Source of the DNA: Nonomuraea guangzhouensis
Lineage (GTDB): Bacteria; Actinomycetota; Actinomycetes; Streptosporangiales; Streptosporangiaceae
Reading direction: 5' to 3'
NCBI RefSeq assembly: GCF_019396345.1
Contig: NZ_JAHKRM010000035.1
Coordinates: forward strand, 62,001 to 126,000
DNA: 64,000 nucleotides
In this document: piece after piece, positions 43,500-51,889 of the stretch
Position numbering within the stretch: position 1 is the first letter of the stretch
Layout of the letters: the number at the start of each line of letters is the position of its first letter
Notes under the pieces: generated by a model
What the model saw: the letters and a program-made list of their open reading frames with translations, nothing else
What the model was told of the DNA's origin: nothing
The model's database searches: none
Made by a program: the position numbers and the translations under genes

Positions 43500-44510
43500 A
43501 TGCTTGAGGACGGCCGGGCGCTGGAGGTCGTGGGAGTCAGCGCGTTCGACGAGCGGGTCTACCGCGGGGTGCTGGCCTGCCCCGGCATCACGGTGCAGGA
43601 GCTCGTCATGAGGAGCGGGGAGAGCGCGGCCCGCATCCAGACGTCGCTGAGCAGGCTCCGCGCCAAGGGCCTGGTCAGCCGCCTGTGGGGGCGCTCGCCC
43701 CGGTGGACGGTGACGAACCCGGGGACCTCGATCCGCTCCCTGGTACGCAACCTGCAGAGCGAGCTGGACCGGCTCACCGACACGGCCGACGAACTGGAGG
43801 CGGCCTTCCGTACCGTCGGCCAGGACTCGGAGGAGGGCGGGCAGCTCGAGGTACTGGCGGGCCCTGAGGAGCAGGCCCGGTGGTACGTCCGGCTGCAGCA
43901 GGAGGCCAAGGAGGAGGTGCTGACCTTCGACCGGCCCCCGTACGTGCTGGACTACCACAACCCGCTGCAGACCGGCCTGCTACGCAGCGGCGTCCGCTAC
44001 CGGACCATCTACGTGCCGGAGGCCTTCGATCACGCGGGGGCGCTCGACGAGGTGGGCAGCCTGATCAAGGCGGGAGAGGAGGCGCGGGTCCTGCCCCGGC
44101 TGCCGTTCAAGATGGCGATCGTCGATCGGTGGCGCGCGGTCATGCCGCTGCACATGGATCCGCCGCTGACGCGTGGCGTGCTGATCAGCGGATCCACCAT
44201 GGTGGTGGCCCTGGTGGAGCTGTTCGAGCGCCTGTGGCGGGAGGCGTTGCCGGTGCGCCCCGAGCTGTGGCAGGAGCCGCCCTCGGCGCCGGAGCCCGCC
44301 GACGAGGAGCTGGACCTGGCGGAGCTCGGCCCCGAGGATCGCCGGCTCCTGACGCTGCTGGCGGCCGGGCTCAAGGACGACGCCATCGCCCGCCAGCTCG
44401 GCACCAGCCCGCGCAGTCTCCGCCGCCGCCTGCGTCACCTCCTGGACCAGCTGAACGCCGAGACCCGCTTCCAGGCGGGCGCCCAGGCCAGCCGCCGCGG
44501 CCTCGTATAG
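43500..44510 (+). CDS. TrmB-like/LuxR-type transcriptional regulator
   Basis: A protein of 336 residues (ATG 43500; a TTG at 43464 is possible). The N-terminal winged helix resembles TrmB ('YRGVLACPGITVQELVMRSG', 'IQTSLSRLRAKGLVSRLWG'). A middle phospholipase-D-like fold follows ('GVRYRTIYVPEAF'), and the C-terminal helix-turn-helix is LuxR/sigma-region-4-like ('LLAAGLKDDAIARQLGTSPR'). Related actinobacterial regulators sit beside genes for secreted enzymes; here it is divergent from the large subtilase. Role as its regulator is inference. Confidence 0.85.
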   Translation: MLEDGRALEVVGVSAFDERVYRGVLACPGITVQELVMRSGESAARIQTSLSRLRAKGLVSRLWGRSPRWTVTNPGTSIRSLVRNLQSELDRLTDTADELEAAFRTVGQDSEEGGQLEVLAGPEEQARWYVRLQQEAKEEVLTFDRPPYVLDYHNPLQTGLLRSGVRYRTIYVPEAFDHAGALDEVGSLIKAGEEARVLPRLPFKMAIVDRWRAVMPLHMDPPLTRGVLISGSTMVVALVELFERLWREALPVRPELWQEPPSAPEPADEELDLAELGPEDRRLLTLLAAGLKDDAIARQLGTSPRSLRRRLRHLLDQLNAETRFQAGAQASRRGLV

Positions 44511-44544
44511 GCCGAAACAGAGAAACTCTCAGTAGTTGAACCGC

Positions 44545-44660
44545 TACGATTCGGCGTGAACGGGGGAGACTCCGAAGCCTGAGTAGGACGCGCCGCTGCC
44601 TGAAGCAGTGGCCACTTTCCCGTGCGGCCCCGCGATCTGGGGAGCGGGGCCGCCTTATTG
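44545..44660 (+). ncRNA. Possible structured RNA / 3' element with hairpin and terminator
   Basis: After the regulator stop at 44510 there are ~115 non-coding bases with ordered structure. A stem GCCGCTGC / GCAGTGGC closes loop CTGAA (8 bp with one G-U pair), and a terminator stem GCGGCCCCG / CGGGGCCGC follows at 44624-44653. Whether this is an independent small RNA or only the 3' end of the regulator mRNA cannot be decided here; no known RNA family is recognised. Confidence 0.35.
44624..44659. terminator. Terminator between convergent regulator and GH28 genes
   Basis: GCGGCCCCG / CGGGGCCGC, 9-bp perfect stem around 12 bases, with CTTATT after it on the plus strand. It can serve both convergent genes. 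Confidence 0.75.
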
Positions 44661-46091
44661 CTCCACCCCGTTCACGAACACCTTCCGTAGCGTCAGGTCG
44701 TCGGTGAAGGTGATCGTGTTCGGGCCGGTGACGTTCGTGAACACGCAGTGCTCCAGGCGCACTCCGGACAGGTGGTCGGTCTCCAGGCCGACCAGGTTGA
44801 GCACGGCGTCGGCGCCGTCGAGCCTGGTCCGCTCCATGCGGATGTCACGTACGGACACCGGCTCCGTGCCCTGCTCGCCGCTCTGGTAGGCCATGTTGAC
44901 GAACATCACCTCGCGGTCCACGTTCTGGCCGGTGAAGCCGCGTACGTAGACGCCTTCGACGTAGGCGCCGCGTTTCTTGCTGGCCTTGATGTAGACGGGA
45001 TATTTCACCGGGTAGTTGCCGGGGAAGTCCGGCGAGTTGATCACGCACCGCTCGGCGAAGACGTTCCGGACGCCGCCCGACATCTCGCTGCCGACGGTGA
45101 TGCCGCCCCAGCGGCCGGAGAAGGAGCAGTCCTGGACGACGATGTTCTCGCTGGGCACGCCCACCCTGCGGCCGTCGGCGTCACGTCCCGACTTGACCGC
45201 CACGCAGTCGTCGTTGGTGTTGAACCGGCAGTCGTGGATGTGGACGTACGACGACGCCTCGGGGTCGCAGCCGTCGGTGTTGTACAGCGTGCTGACGACG
45301 GTGATGCCGCGCACGGTGACGTTCGTGGACAGGACCGGGTTAACGGTCCACATGGCCGGCTCGAGGATGGTGAGGTCGCTGACCAGGATGTTCTGACATT
45401 TCACGAACTGGACCATGGCGGGGCGCAGGTAGTGCCCCGCCCCGAACACGCGCTCCTCGACCGGTACGCCGTCGTCACCCATCTTGCGCAGCGCGCGCTG
45501 GTCGGCGCCCTGGGGGCCGCTGTTGGCGTACCAGCTCTCCCACGGGCCCTGCCTGGCCTGGCCGTCGAGTGTGCCCTTGCCCGTGACCGCGATGTTCCGC
45601 TGGCCGTGGGCGTAGATGAAGGGGCTGTAGTTGTAGCACTCCGTACCCTCCCACCGGGTGAAGACGACCGGCAGGTACGCGTTCGGATCGGTGCTGAAGG
45701 CGATCACGCCGCCCTCGGACACGTGCAGCTCGACGTTGCTGAGCAGGTGGACGGCGCCGGTGAGGAAGCGGCCCGGCGGGACCACCACCCGGCCGCCGCC
45801 CGCGCGATGGCATTCGGCGATCGCCGCCTTGAACGCGGCCGTGCAGTCGGTCGTGCCGTCACCTACGGCACCGAAGGCGGTGATCTCCCACCTTCGACGG
45901 GGGAAGCGAGGAGGTCGGATCTTACGCAGGATGTCCGGCACCTTGCGCCACGGGTCAGCTGATCGTTCCTCGGCCTGCGCCGACGCGGTTCCCACGGTTC
46001 CGGGGGCCAGTGTGGCGGCGGCGAGAACGCCGCCGGCCTTCAGTAGAGATCGTCGAGAGGGCATGGTCACCACCGGGGGATGCGGAGACAT
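44655..46091 (-). CDS. Secreted polygalacturonase-like enzyme (GH28, pectin-lyase fold)
   Basis: A protein of 478 residues; AGAGGT precedes the ATG at 46091. The leader has a Tat motif ('PSRRSLLKAGGVLAAATLA'), so it is exported folded. It is a right-handed beta-helix protein with the GH28 active-site boxes 'FNTNDDCVAVKSGRD' and 'WGGITVGSEMSGGVRNV'. The typical N-terminal 'FGAVGDGTTDCTAAFKAAI' is also present. It hydrolyses pectic or related uronic-acid glycans outside the cell. No sugar transporter or lyase genes are adjacent, and it appears monocistronic. Confidence 0.93.
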   Translation of the reverse strand: MSPHPPVVTMPSRRSLLKAGGVLAAATLAPGTVGTASAQAEERSADPWRKVPDILRKIRPPRFPRRRWEITAFGAVGDGTTDCTAAFKAAIAECHRAGGGRVVVPPGRFLTGAVHLLSNVELHVSEGGVIAFSTDPNAYLPVVFTRWEGTECYNYSPFIYAHGQRNIAVTGKGTLDGQARQGPWESWYANSGPQGADQRALRKMGDDGVPVEERVFGAGHYLRPAMVQFVKCQNILVSDLTILEPAMWTVNPVLSTNVTVRGITVVSTLYNTDGCDPEASSYVHIHDCRFNTNDDCVAVKSGRDADGRRVGVPSENIVVQDCSFSGRWGGITVGSEMSGGVRNVFAERCVINSPDFPGNYPVKYPVYIKASKKRGAYVEGVYVRGFTGQNVDREVMFVNMAYQSGEQGTEPVSVRDIRMERTRLDGADAVLNLVGLETDHLSGVRLEHCVFTNVTGPNTITFTDDLTLRKVFVNGVEQ

Positions 46092-46217
46092 CGGACCTCT
46101 GGAGCGTAAATGCGCGCCTGCTGGAATTCAATTCTTGACGAAGTTAATTGTGCGTTGGCCCCGCGATTCCCTGCGGGGAATCGCCAAGGCGCGGGCCGGG
46201 CCAGCACACTGCTGCGC

Positions 46218-46667
46218 ATGAGCAACGAACTTCATGTGAAAGAACTCGATGTGAAAGTGCTGGCCGACCGCTATGTCGCCCAGTGGAACGAGCCCGATCC
46301 GGCGGCTCGAAGCGCGCTCATCCGCGAGCTATGGGCGCACGACGGGATCCAGGTCCTGGTCGACCCGCCCCAGGAGATCCGCGAAGCCGCCGAGCAGCTC
46401 GCCTTTCCGGTGCCGCCCCTGGAAGTCCGTGGCGTCGACGCCTTGGACGCCCGGGTGACCCGTGCCTACGAGATGTTCGTCGCGCCAGGAGAGTACGTCT
46501 TCCAGGCTCACGGGGACGCGTTCCTCCTGCTGCCCAACGTGGTCGGGGTCCGGTGGTCGATGGTGTCGGCCCGCGGCGCCGAGGCCGTCGGCGGGGGCCT
46601 GGACGTCCTGGCCCTGGACGGCGATGGCAGGATCCGTACCGACCATCAGTTCATCGAGGCGAGCTGA
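46218..46667 (+). CDS. SnoaL/NTF2-like protein
   Basis: A protein of 149 residues (ATG 46218). The N-terminal 'LADRYVAQWNEPDPAARSAL' and 'IRELWAHDG' are typical of the SnoaL-like subgroup of the NTF2 cone fold; the last strand 'LDGDGRIRTDHQFIEA' also fits. Members are small isomerases, hydrolases or ligand-binding proteins; no catalytic residue can be assigned. Its stop overlaps the cupin gene start (TGATG-type), so the two form a unit. Confidence 0.88.
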   Translation: MSNELHVKELDVKVLADRYVAQWNEPDPAARSALIRELWAHDGIQVLVDPPQEIREAAEQLAFPVPPLEVRGVDALDARVTRAYEMFVAPGEYVFQAHGDAFLLLPNVVGVRWSMVSARGAEAVGGGLDVLALDGDGRIRTDHQFIEAS

Positions 46668-47041
46668 TGGGGGAGAGCGTGCGTTTCACCAGGATCACGC
46701 GGACCGACGACGGCGGGTCGGCGTTCGAGGACGGCGAGATCGTGCTCGCCGGTCAGCGGGTCGCCGACGGAGTGCCGGCCATGGCGGTGGGCGGTGTGCC
46801 GTCAACGGGCGGGGTGCTGTTCCTGCGTAGCGCCGAGTTCGACAGCGCCCCGCACACGGCGCCGCGGGAGCAGTGGGTGGTGATGCTGCGCGGGACGATC
46901 GAGGTGGCGGTCACCGACGGCACCCGCCGCCGCTTCGGTCCCGGCGATCTGGTGCTCGCCGCCGACACGACGGGGACGGGACACGTCACGGCCGGGGTCG
47001 GCGCCCCGCCGTACGAGGCGCTGTTCATTCCGACGGTTTGA
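46667..47041 (+). CDS. Cupin-domain protein
   Basis: A protein of 124 residues. The C-terminal half is a single cupin barrel ('EQWVVMLRGTIEVAVTDGT', 'RRFGPGDLVLAADTTGTGH') with the expected Gly-rich second motif; the first metal-binding box is partly degenerate ('DSAPHTAPREQW'). It may bind a small acid or act with the overlapping SnoaL-like protein. Its end overlaps the convergent DUF4440 gene by 17 bases. Confidence 0.85.
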   Translation: MGESVRFTRITRTDDGGSAFEDGEIVLAGQRVADGVPAMAVGGVPSTGGVLFLRSAEFDSAPHTAPREQWVVMLRGTIEVAVTDGTRRRFGPGDLVLAADTTGTGHVTAGVGAPPYEALFIPTV

Positions 47042-47420
47042 TCGTGGTGCCCTGAGCGGAGGTGAGGTGCCAGGAGTCGTGGGCATCGGCGGCGTACACG
47101 TGGGTGTAGCGGCTCCCGGCGCTGAACGTGGTGCCGTCGGGGTTCGTGAAGTTCATCCCGGTACGGCCGACGACGATGCCCACCTTCCCGATGACCCGGA
47201 CAATCGCCTCGTCGGGGAATGAATCGATCCGCGGAAACTGAAGCGACCCGGACGCCACCAGGTCGAGCACGATCCCCTTGTCGGCGACCGCCCCGTCCTC
47301 GATTCCCACCAGGATGAAGTCGTCGGCCAGCAGCTCCTTCAGGCGGTCGAGGTCGCCCGCAACCAAGGCGTCGAAGAAGCTCTGGTCGTGCTCGAGGAGG
47401 GTGGCGCGGTCCGTGGTCAT
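47025..47420 (-). CDS. DUF4440/NTF2-like protein
   Basis: A protein of 131 residues with the DUF4440 pattern 'FFDALVAGDLDRLKELLADD' followed by 'FILVGIEDGAVADKG' and the final 'SWHLTSAQGTTI'. NTF2-like cone fold with a small-molecule pocket; no enzymatic assignment. It is convergent with the cupin gene and divergent from the FAD hydroxylase at 47602, with ~180 bases between that hold an inverted repeat. Confidence 0.88.
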   Translation of the reverse strand: MTTDRATLLEHDQSFFDALVAGDLDRLKELLADDFILVGIEDGAVADKGIVLDLVASGSLQFPRIDSFPDEAIVRVIGKVGIVVGRTGMNFTNPDGTTFSAGSRYTHVYAADAHDSWHLTSAQGTTIKPSE

Positions 47421-47570
47421 GGGCGTCCGTTCGTCGGTGGTCGGGGACCGAGGGTAAACGTTGACGCCGGTGACAGGGTCAAGTCCGCAGGCTTGGGTAT
47501 CTCGTGACCGGTGGTGGAGCAGGAGGAGATAGTCCCGCCGTACGCACGTCTGCTACTCTATGTGACGTAT

Positions 47571-47586
47571 TGACTACCTTAAGTCA
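47571..47586. promoter_or_regulatory. Inverted repeat TGACT-N6-AGTCA before the FAD hydroxylase gene
   Basis: TGACTACCTTAAGTCA lies 15 bp upstream of the chosen GTG start, in an AT-rich stretch likely to contain the promoter. It differs from the operator at 48793, so another regulator may act here. Confidence 0.45.
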
Positions 47587-47601
47587 TCAATGGGAGCTCG
47601 T

Positions 47602-48756
47602 GTGAAAGTCGCCTGCGTCGGCGGCGGACCCGCCAGCCTGTACTTCTCGATCCTGATGAAGCTGGTGGATCCGTCCCATGACATCACCGTTTACGAGCGC
47701 AACCCGGCCGGATCGACGTACGGCTGGGGCGTGACCTACTGGGACGAACTACTCCATGACCTGCACGCCGCCGACCCCGAATCCGCGCGCGCCATCCTCG
47801 AGAGCTCGGTCCGCTGGGACAGCTGGGTCGCCCACGTCGGCGACCGCGCGACGGTGACGGTGGAGAGCGGGGACGAGGGCTTCGGCATCGGCCGGCACGA
47901 GCTGCTCGGCATCCTCACCCAGCGGGCCCGCTCCCTTGGCGCGCGCATCGAGTTCGAGCACGAGATCGCCGACGAGGACGAGCTGGCCGATGCCGACCTC
48001 GTCGTCGCCGGCGACGGTGTCAACAGCGCGCTGCGCGAGCGCCACGCCGACCACTTCGGCACGGAGATCGCGGTCGGGCGGAACGTCTACACCTGGCTCG
48101 GCACCACCAAGATCTTCGACCATTTCAGCTTCGCCTTCGTGGAGACCGCCCACGGCTGGATCTGGTGTTACGGCTACGGATTCGGCGAGCACCACAGCAC
48201 CTGCGTCATCGAGTGCTCCCCCGAGACCTGGCGGGGGCTCGGGCTCCACGAGGCGAACGAGGCCGACGGCCTGTCCCTGCTGGAGAAGCTCTTCGTCGAC
48301 ATGCTGGACGGGCACCCGCTGATCGGCCGGGCGCACCCTGACGGCAGCGCGCACTGGCTGAACTTCCGCACCCTGACCAACCGGAAGTGGTACCACGACA
48401 ACCTCGTCCTGCTCGGGGACGCCGCGCACACCACGCACTACTCCATCGGCACGGGCACCGCCCTCGCGCTGGGGGACGCCGCCTTCCTGGTCGGCGCGCT
48501 GCACGGGGGCACGCCCCTCCAGCCCGCCCTCGCCCGCTACGAGCGGCAGCGCAAGGCCGCGATCCGCCCCACCCAGAGATCGGCCCGCTACAGCTCCCAG
48601 TGGTACGAGAACCTCTCGCGCTACATCGATCTGCCGCCGTCGCAGGTGGTCGCGCTGCTCGGCCAGCGGCATTCCCGGCTGCTCTCCCGCATCCCGCCCC
48701 GGCTGTACTACCGGATCGACCAAGCGTTTGGGTGCCTCTCGTCGCTGCGCTCGTGA
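47602..48756 (+). CDS. FAD-dependent aromatic hydroxylase-like monooxygenase
   Basis: A protein of 384 residues; GTG at 47602 with GGGAG at good spacing is preferred to the ATG at 47590. Rossmann start 'KVACVGGGPASLYFSILMKL', later 'ADLVVAGDGVNSALRERH' and the flavin-ribityl box 'NLVLLGDAAHTTHYSIGTGT'. The sequence resembles the salicylyl-/anthraniloyl-CoA hydroxylase and VioD group of single-component oxygenases. Substrate unknown. The TetR gene starts 64 bases after its end, so the two may share control. Confidence 0.9.
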   Translation: MKVACVGGGPASLYFSILMKLVDPSHDITVYERNPAGSTYGWGVTYWDELLHDLHAADPESARAILESSVRWDSWVAHVGDRATVTVESGDEGFGIGRHELLGILTQRARSLGARIEFEHEIADEDELADADLVVAGDGVNSALRERHADHFGTEIAVGRNVYTWLGTTKIFDHFSFAFVETAHGWIWCYGYGFGEHHSTCVIECSPETWRGLGLHEANEADGLSLLEKLFVDMLDGHPLIGRAHPDGSAHWLNFRTLTNRKWYHDNLVLLGDAAHTTHYSIGTGTALALGDAAFLVGALHGGTPLQPALARYERQRKAAIRPTQRSARYSSQWYENLSRYIDLPPSQVVALLGQRHSRLLSRIPPRLYYRIDQAFGCLSSLRS

Positions 48757-48792
48757 AACGGCTTTCGGTGGATCGCGGCTGGGTTGCGTTCT

Positions 48793-48810
48793 GTACCTAC
48801 TAGTATGTAC
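48793..48810. promoter_or_regulatory. TetR operator GTACCTACTAGTATGTAC
   Basis: An 18-bp palindrome with one mismatched pair (GTAC-TACTAGTA-GTAC), ending 10 bp before the TetR start at 48821. Typical TetR autoregulatory site. Confidence 0.75.
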
Positions 48811-48820
48811 GATCAGCGGC

Positions 48821-49384
48821 GTGGACACCAGGGAACGGCTGATCGAGAGCACCCGCGAGCTGCTGTGGGAGTACGGATACGTGGGCACCTCGCCCAAGGC
48901 GATCCAGCAGCGAGCCGGGGCGGGCCAAGGCAGCATGTACCACCACTTCCGCGGCAAGCCCGACCTGGCGCTGGCCGCGATCATCCGCAGCGCCGAGGAG
49001 CTGCGCGATCGCGCGGAGGCGGAGTTCTCCGGCCCCGGAGCTCCGCTCCAGCGGATCACCGCTTACCTGCGCCGGGAGCGGGAGGCTCTCCGCGGCTGCC
49101 CGGTCGGCCGGCTGACCCAGGACCGGGACGTGATGGCCGATCCCACGTTGCGCCGCCCGGTCGAGGACACCTTCGCCTGGCTGCGCACCCGGCTCGCCGG
49201 GGTTCTCACCGAAGCGCGGGCGGACGGCGACCTCGACACCGCGCTCGACCCGGCGGCCACCGCCACCGCGCTCGTCGCGGTGCTGCAGGGGGGATACGTG
49301 CTGGCCCGCGCCGCCGGCGACGCGGAGGTGTACGCGCAGGCCGTTGACGGCGCGCTCGGCCTGCTCGCCGGACACGCCCACTGA
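48821..49384 (+). CDS. TetR-family regulator
   Basis: A protein of 187 residues from the GTG at 48821, ten bases after its operator; no Shine-Dalgarno is visible, so translation may be leaderless or weak. HTH: 'LIESTRELLWEYGYVGTSPK', 'AGQGSMYHHFRGKPDLALAA'. The C-terminal domain ('YLRREREALRGCPVGRLTQD') is of the TetR_C subgroup common with small redox enzymes. It lies between the FAD hydroxylase and a tautomerase gene 18 bases downstream, which is likely cotranscribed. Confidence 0.9.
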   Translation: MDTRERLIESTRELLWEYGYVGTSPKAIQQRAGAGQGSMYHHFRGKPDLALAAIIRSAEELRDRAEAEFSGPGAPLQRITAYLRREREALRGCPVGRLTQDRDVMADPTLRRPVEDTFAWLRTRLAGVLTEARADGDLDTALDPAATATALVAVLQGGYVLARAAGDAEVYAQAVDGALGLLAGHAH

Positions 49385-49402
49385 GCTGAAAGGATAAAAA
49401 CG

Positions 49403-49798
49403 ATGCCCTTTGTACGCATTGACGCGCTCCGCGCAGACGAGAAGCGGCTGGAGGCCCTGGGCCGGGCCGTGCACGATGCCCTGGTCGACGCCATCGGCAT
49501 CCCGAAAGACGACCTGTTCCAGGTGCTCACCAGCCAGGACGGCACGCAGCGCCTGTTCCGCTATGACGGCCACTACCTCGGTGTACACCGGGACGACGAC
49601 CTCGTGTTCGTCGCCATCACCATGCGCTCCGGACGCACCGCGGCTCAGAAGCAGGCTCTCTACCGCAGGATCGCCGATCTCGCCGAGGAGTACGCGGGCA
49701 CCGAGCCGCGGAACGTATTCGTCACGATCACCGAGAACGAGCCGCTCGACTGGTCGTTCGGCAACGGCGTGGCGCAGTACGCGGAGGCCGGCCTGTAA
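49403..49798 (+). CDS. Tautomerase-family protein
   Basis: A protein of 131 residues; AAAGGA upstream. It starts Met-Pro-Phe-Val, leaving the N-terminal proline that is the catalytic base in this superfamily. The repeated beta-alpha-beta units include 'LFQVLTSQDGTQRLFRYDGH' and 'NVFVTITENEPLDWSFGNGV'. It resembles the ~130-residue tautomerase_2/dehalogenase-like group. It probably acts on a small oxo-acid; substrate unknown. Downstream of, and probably controlled with, the TetR gene. Confidence 0.88.
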   Translation: MPFVRIDALRADEKRLEALGRAVHDALVDAIGIPKDDLFQVLTSQDGTQRLFRYDGHYLGVHRDDDLVFVAITMRSGRTAAQKQALYRRIADLAEEYAGTEPRNVFVTITENEPLDWSFGNGVAQYAEAGL

Positions 49799-49885
49799 GC
49801 GTGATGGCGGCATCTCGGTGCGGATGAGTGAACCTGGCGGCCCCGCTCACCGACTGTGCTTGGTGACGGGCGACAGGAGAACGAG

Positions 49886-50407
49886 ATGACCGACGAGTTA
49901 CTGGTGGTCCGCTGCCAGCTCGGCGAACGTGCGGCGTTCACCGAGCTGGTAGCTGCCTGGCATGTGCCGGTATGGAGTTATGTGCGGCGCATGCTGGATG
50001 CCGACAGGGCCGACGACGTGACCCAGGAGATCTGGCTGGCCGTGATCCGCGGGCTGCCCCGGCTGAAGGACCCTGGCCGGTTCACCCCTTGGCTGTTCAC
50101 GATCGCCAGGCGGGCGGTGACCAACCGGCTGCGCGAACAGTACGGCGAGGCCGAGACGCCGGCCCCGCAGGAGCCGATCGCCGAGGACTCGATCACCGCG
50201 CTGGTGGACCATGCCGAGCTGGTCGCCGGACTGTCCGGGCTGCCGGCCCTCGAACGGGAGATCCTGGTGCTGTTCTACCTGGAGGATCTCTCGCTCGAGG
50301 ACTGCGCCGACATCTGCGCCGTCCCGGTCGGCACGGTCAAGTCCCGGCTCAACCGGGCCCGTCGCCTGCTGCGTGAGCACCTGATCGAGAAGGGATTCCA
50401 GCGATGA
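49886..50407 (+). CDS. ECF-type RNA polymerase sigma factor
   Basis: A protein of 173 residues (ATG 49886, AGGAGAACGAG upstream). Region 2: 'YVRRMLDADRADDVTQEIWL'; region 4: 'LSLEDCADICAVPVGTVKSR' with 'LNRARRLLREHLIEKG'. It overlaps a small membrane protein gene by 4 bases, forming the usual sigma/membrane-partner unit. Confidence 0.92.
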   Translation: MTDELLVVRCQLGERAAFTELVAAWHVPVWSYVRRMLDADRADDVTQEIWLAVIRGLPRLKDPGRFTPWLFTIARRAVTNRLREQYGEAETPAPQEPIAEDSITALVDHAELVAGLSGLPALEREILVLFYLEDLSLEDCADICAVPVGTVKSRLNRARRLLREHLIEKGFQR

Positions 50408-50877
50408 ACGACGACGAGCCACGCCTGTCGGCGGAGCAGATGATCGAGCGGCTGTCGGGGGCGCTGTCCCCGTGGCGGCGCCTCCGCGGTGTCGCGGCCC
50501 TGCTGGCCGGGCTGGCCGGGGCTGTCTTCGTCGTCCTGCTCTGGGCCACCGAACCTGATCCGTTGCCGGGCCGTACCCAGCTCGCTTTCGCCATGTTCAC
50601 GCTGTTCTGCCTGGCGTGGGCCGGATACGGAAGCTGGGCGATCACGCGACGGGCCGCGCTGTTCGCCCTGGACCGGGTGATCGCCGCCTGGCTCGCCCTG
50701 GCCGCTTCGATCGCCACGACCGCCCTAACCGCGACCATCGCCGCCCAACGCGGATCCGGTCTGCTTCCAGCAGTCGTGGTCGGGGCCGTTTTCATGGCCG
50801 CGGCCGCCGTGCTCGCGGTGCGGGCCCATGCCCGGCGCGCCGCCCTGCTGCGCCGCAAGCGAGAACTGACCGGGTGA
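50404..50877 (+). CDS. Four-helix membrane protein, partner of the ECF sigma factor
   Basis: A protein of 157 residues with a short cytosolic N terminus and four hydrophobic helices ('VAALLAGLAGAVFVVLLWA', 'LAFAMFTLFCLAWAGYGSWA', and two more). No zinc-binding motif. The 4-base overlap with the sigma gene and membrane location suggest a sensor or anti-sigma role, which is inference from context. Confidence 0.8.
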   Translation: MNDDEPRLSAEQMIERLSGALSPWRRLRGVAALLAGLAGAVFVVLLWATEPDPLPGRTQLAFAMFTLFCLAWAGYGSWAITRRAALFALDRVIAAWLALAASIATTALTATIAAQRGSGLLPAVVVGAVFMAAAAVLAVRAHARRAALLRRKRELTG

Positions 50878-50901
50878 CAGGTCGATGCGGTCGTCAGGGC
50901 A

Positions 50902-51822
50902 TCAGTCGCACTCAACCCGCCCCAGCGGATCAGGCGCTTCCGTCAACGCGGAGCGCGCCGCCTGCCAGCTCAGGTCTTCGGGATAGAAAGCATGGCGCAG
51001 GTAAGCCCAGGTGAGCTGCTGGATCAGGGCGACTCGCTCGGGGTTCTCATCCGTCGTCTCTGTGACGTTGTATCCGGAAATTCCGCCTAGTGAGTGTTCT
51101 GCCCCGAACAGCGTCAGCAGGGACTTCCCGCCGGGACTCAGGAAGTACGGATCGGTAAACCAGTCCGGCCCGCGAACGGACAGGGCCGACTGGTCTCGAT
51201 CCCCCGCGATCACCAGGGTCGGCGTGGTCATGTCCGCGAAGCTCGGGTTCATGAAGGGGAAGTGCTCGGCCGCGAACGGAGTCAGGTCAGCTCCACCCTG
51301 GCCGGGCGCGGCGAGCAGCACACCCGCGGTGATCCGTGAGTCGGACAGGTCCTCTCCCGCTTTGCCCTCTGGATCGAGGACTCGCGCGCCCAGCAGCATG
51401 CTCGCCGTCTGGCCGCCCCATGAGTGTCCGGCCACGGCGATGCGGCTTCGATCGAGGCGCCCGCTGAGGCCGGGAACGGAAGCCTCAAGGAGATCGAGCT
51501 GGTCGAGGACGCGCTTCAGGTCCTCGACTCGGAAACGCCAGATCTGTGGAGTACGGGGATCGTCAGGAGGAAGGCTCAACGTCCTTGAGTCGAGATGGGT
51601 GGGTTGAATGACCACGAAGCCGTGCGCGGCCCAGAAGTCGACCAACGGGCCGTAGCCGTTCAACGACTCGCCGAAGCCGTGCGAGAGGACGATGATCGGC
51701 AGTTCGTCGCCGATCGTGGGTGCGGACACGCGTACCCGCAGATCCTCGCCACGGCCTGGGGCTGACAGCACTACCGGCTTCACGGAGATGACCGGAGTGG
51801 GCGCACTGATTGATTCGCTCAT
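50902..51822 (-). CDS. Alpha/beta-hydrolase (PAF-acetylhydrolase/chlorophyllase-like)
   Basis: A protein of 306 residues. The nucleophile elbow is 'IAVAGHSWGGQTASMLLG'; 'IIVLSHGFGESLNGYGPLVD' holds the oxyanion region, and 'LVIAGDRDQSA' and 'LFGAEHSLGGISGY' are the acid and histidine segments. No signal peptide, so cytosolic. It acts on esters or lipids; the exact substrate is unknown. It converges on the sigma-partner gene and lies downstream of the LLM oxidoreductase gene on the same strand. Confidence 0.88.
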   Translation of the reverse strand: MSESISAPTPVISVKPVVLSAPGRGEDLRVRVSAPTIGDELPIIVLSHGFGESLNGYGPLVDFWAAHGFVVIQPTHLDSRTLSLPPDDPRTPQIWRFRVEDLKRVLDQLDLLEASVPGLSGRLDRSRIAVAGHSWGGQTASMLLGARVLDPEGKAGEDLSDSRITAGVLLAAPGQGGADLTPFAAEHFPFMNPSFADMTTPTLVIAGDRDQSALSVRGPDWFTDPYFLSPGGKSLLTLFGAEHSLGGISGYNVTETTDENPERVALIQQLTWAYLRHAFYPEDLSWQAARSALTEAPDPLGRVECD

Positions 51823-51889
51823 TGAAAGGTCTTCCTTCCAGCTATGTGGCGGTTGACGTGGATGCGGGCCGCTGTCGTGCTCCGTGGCG

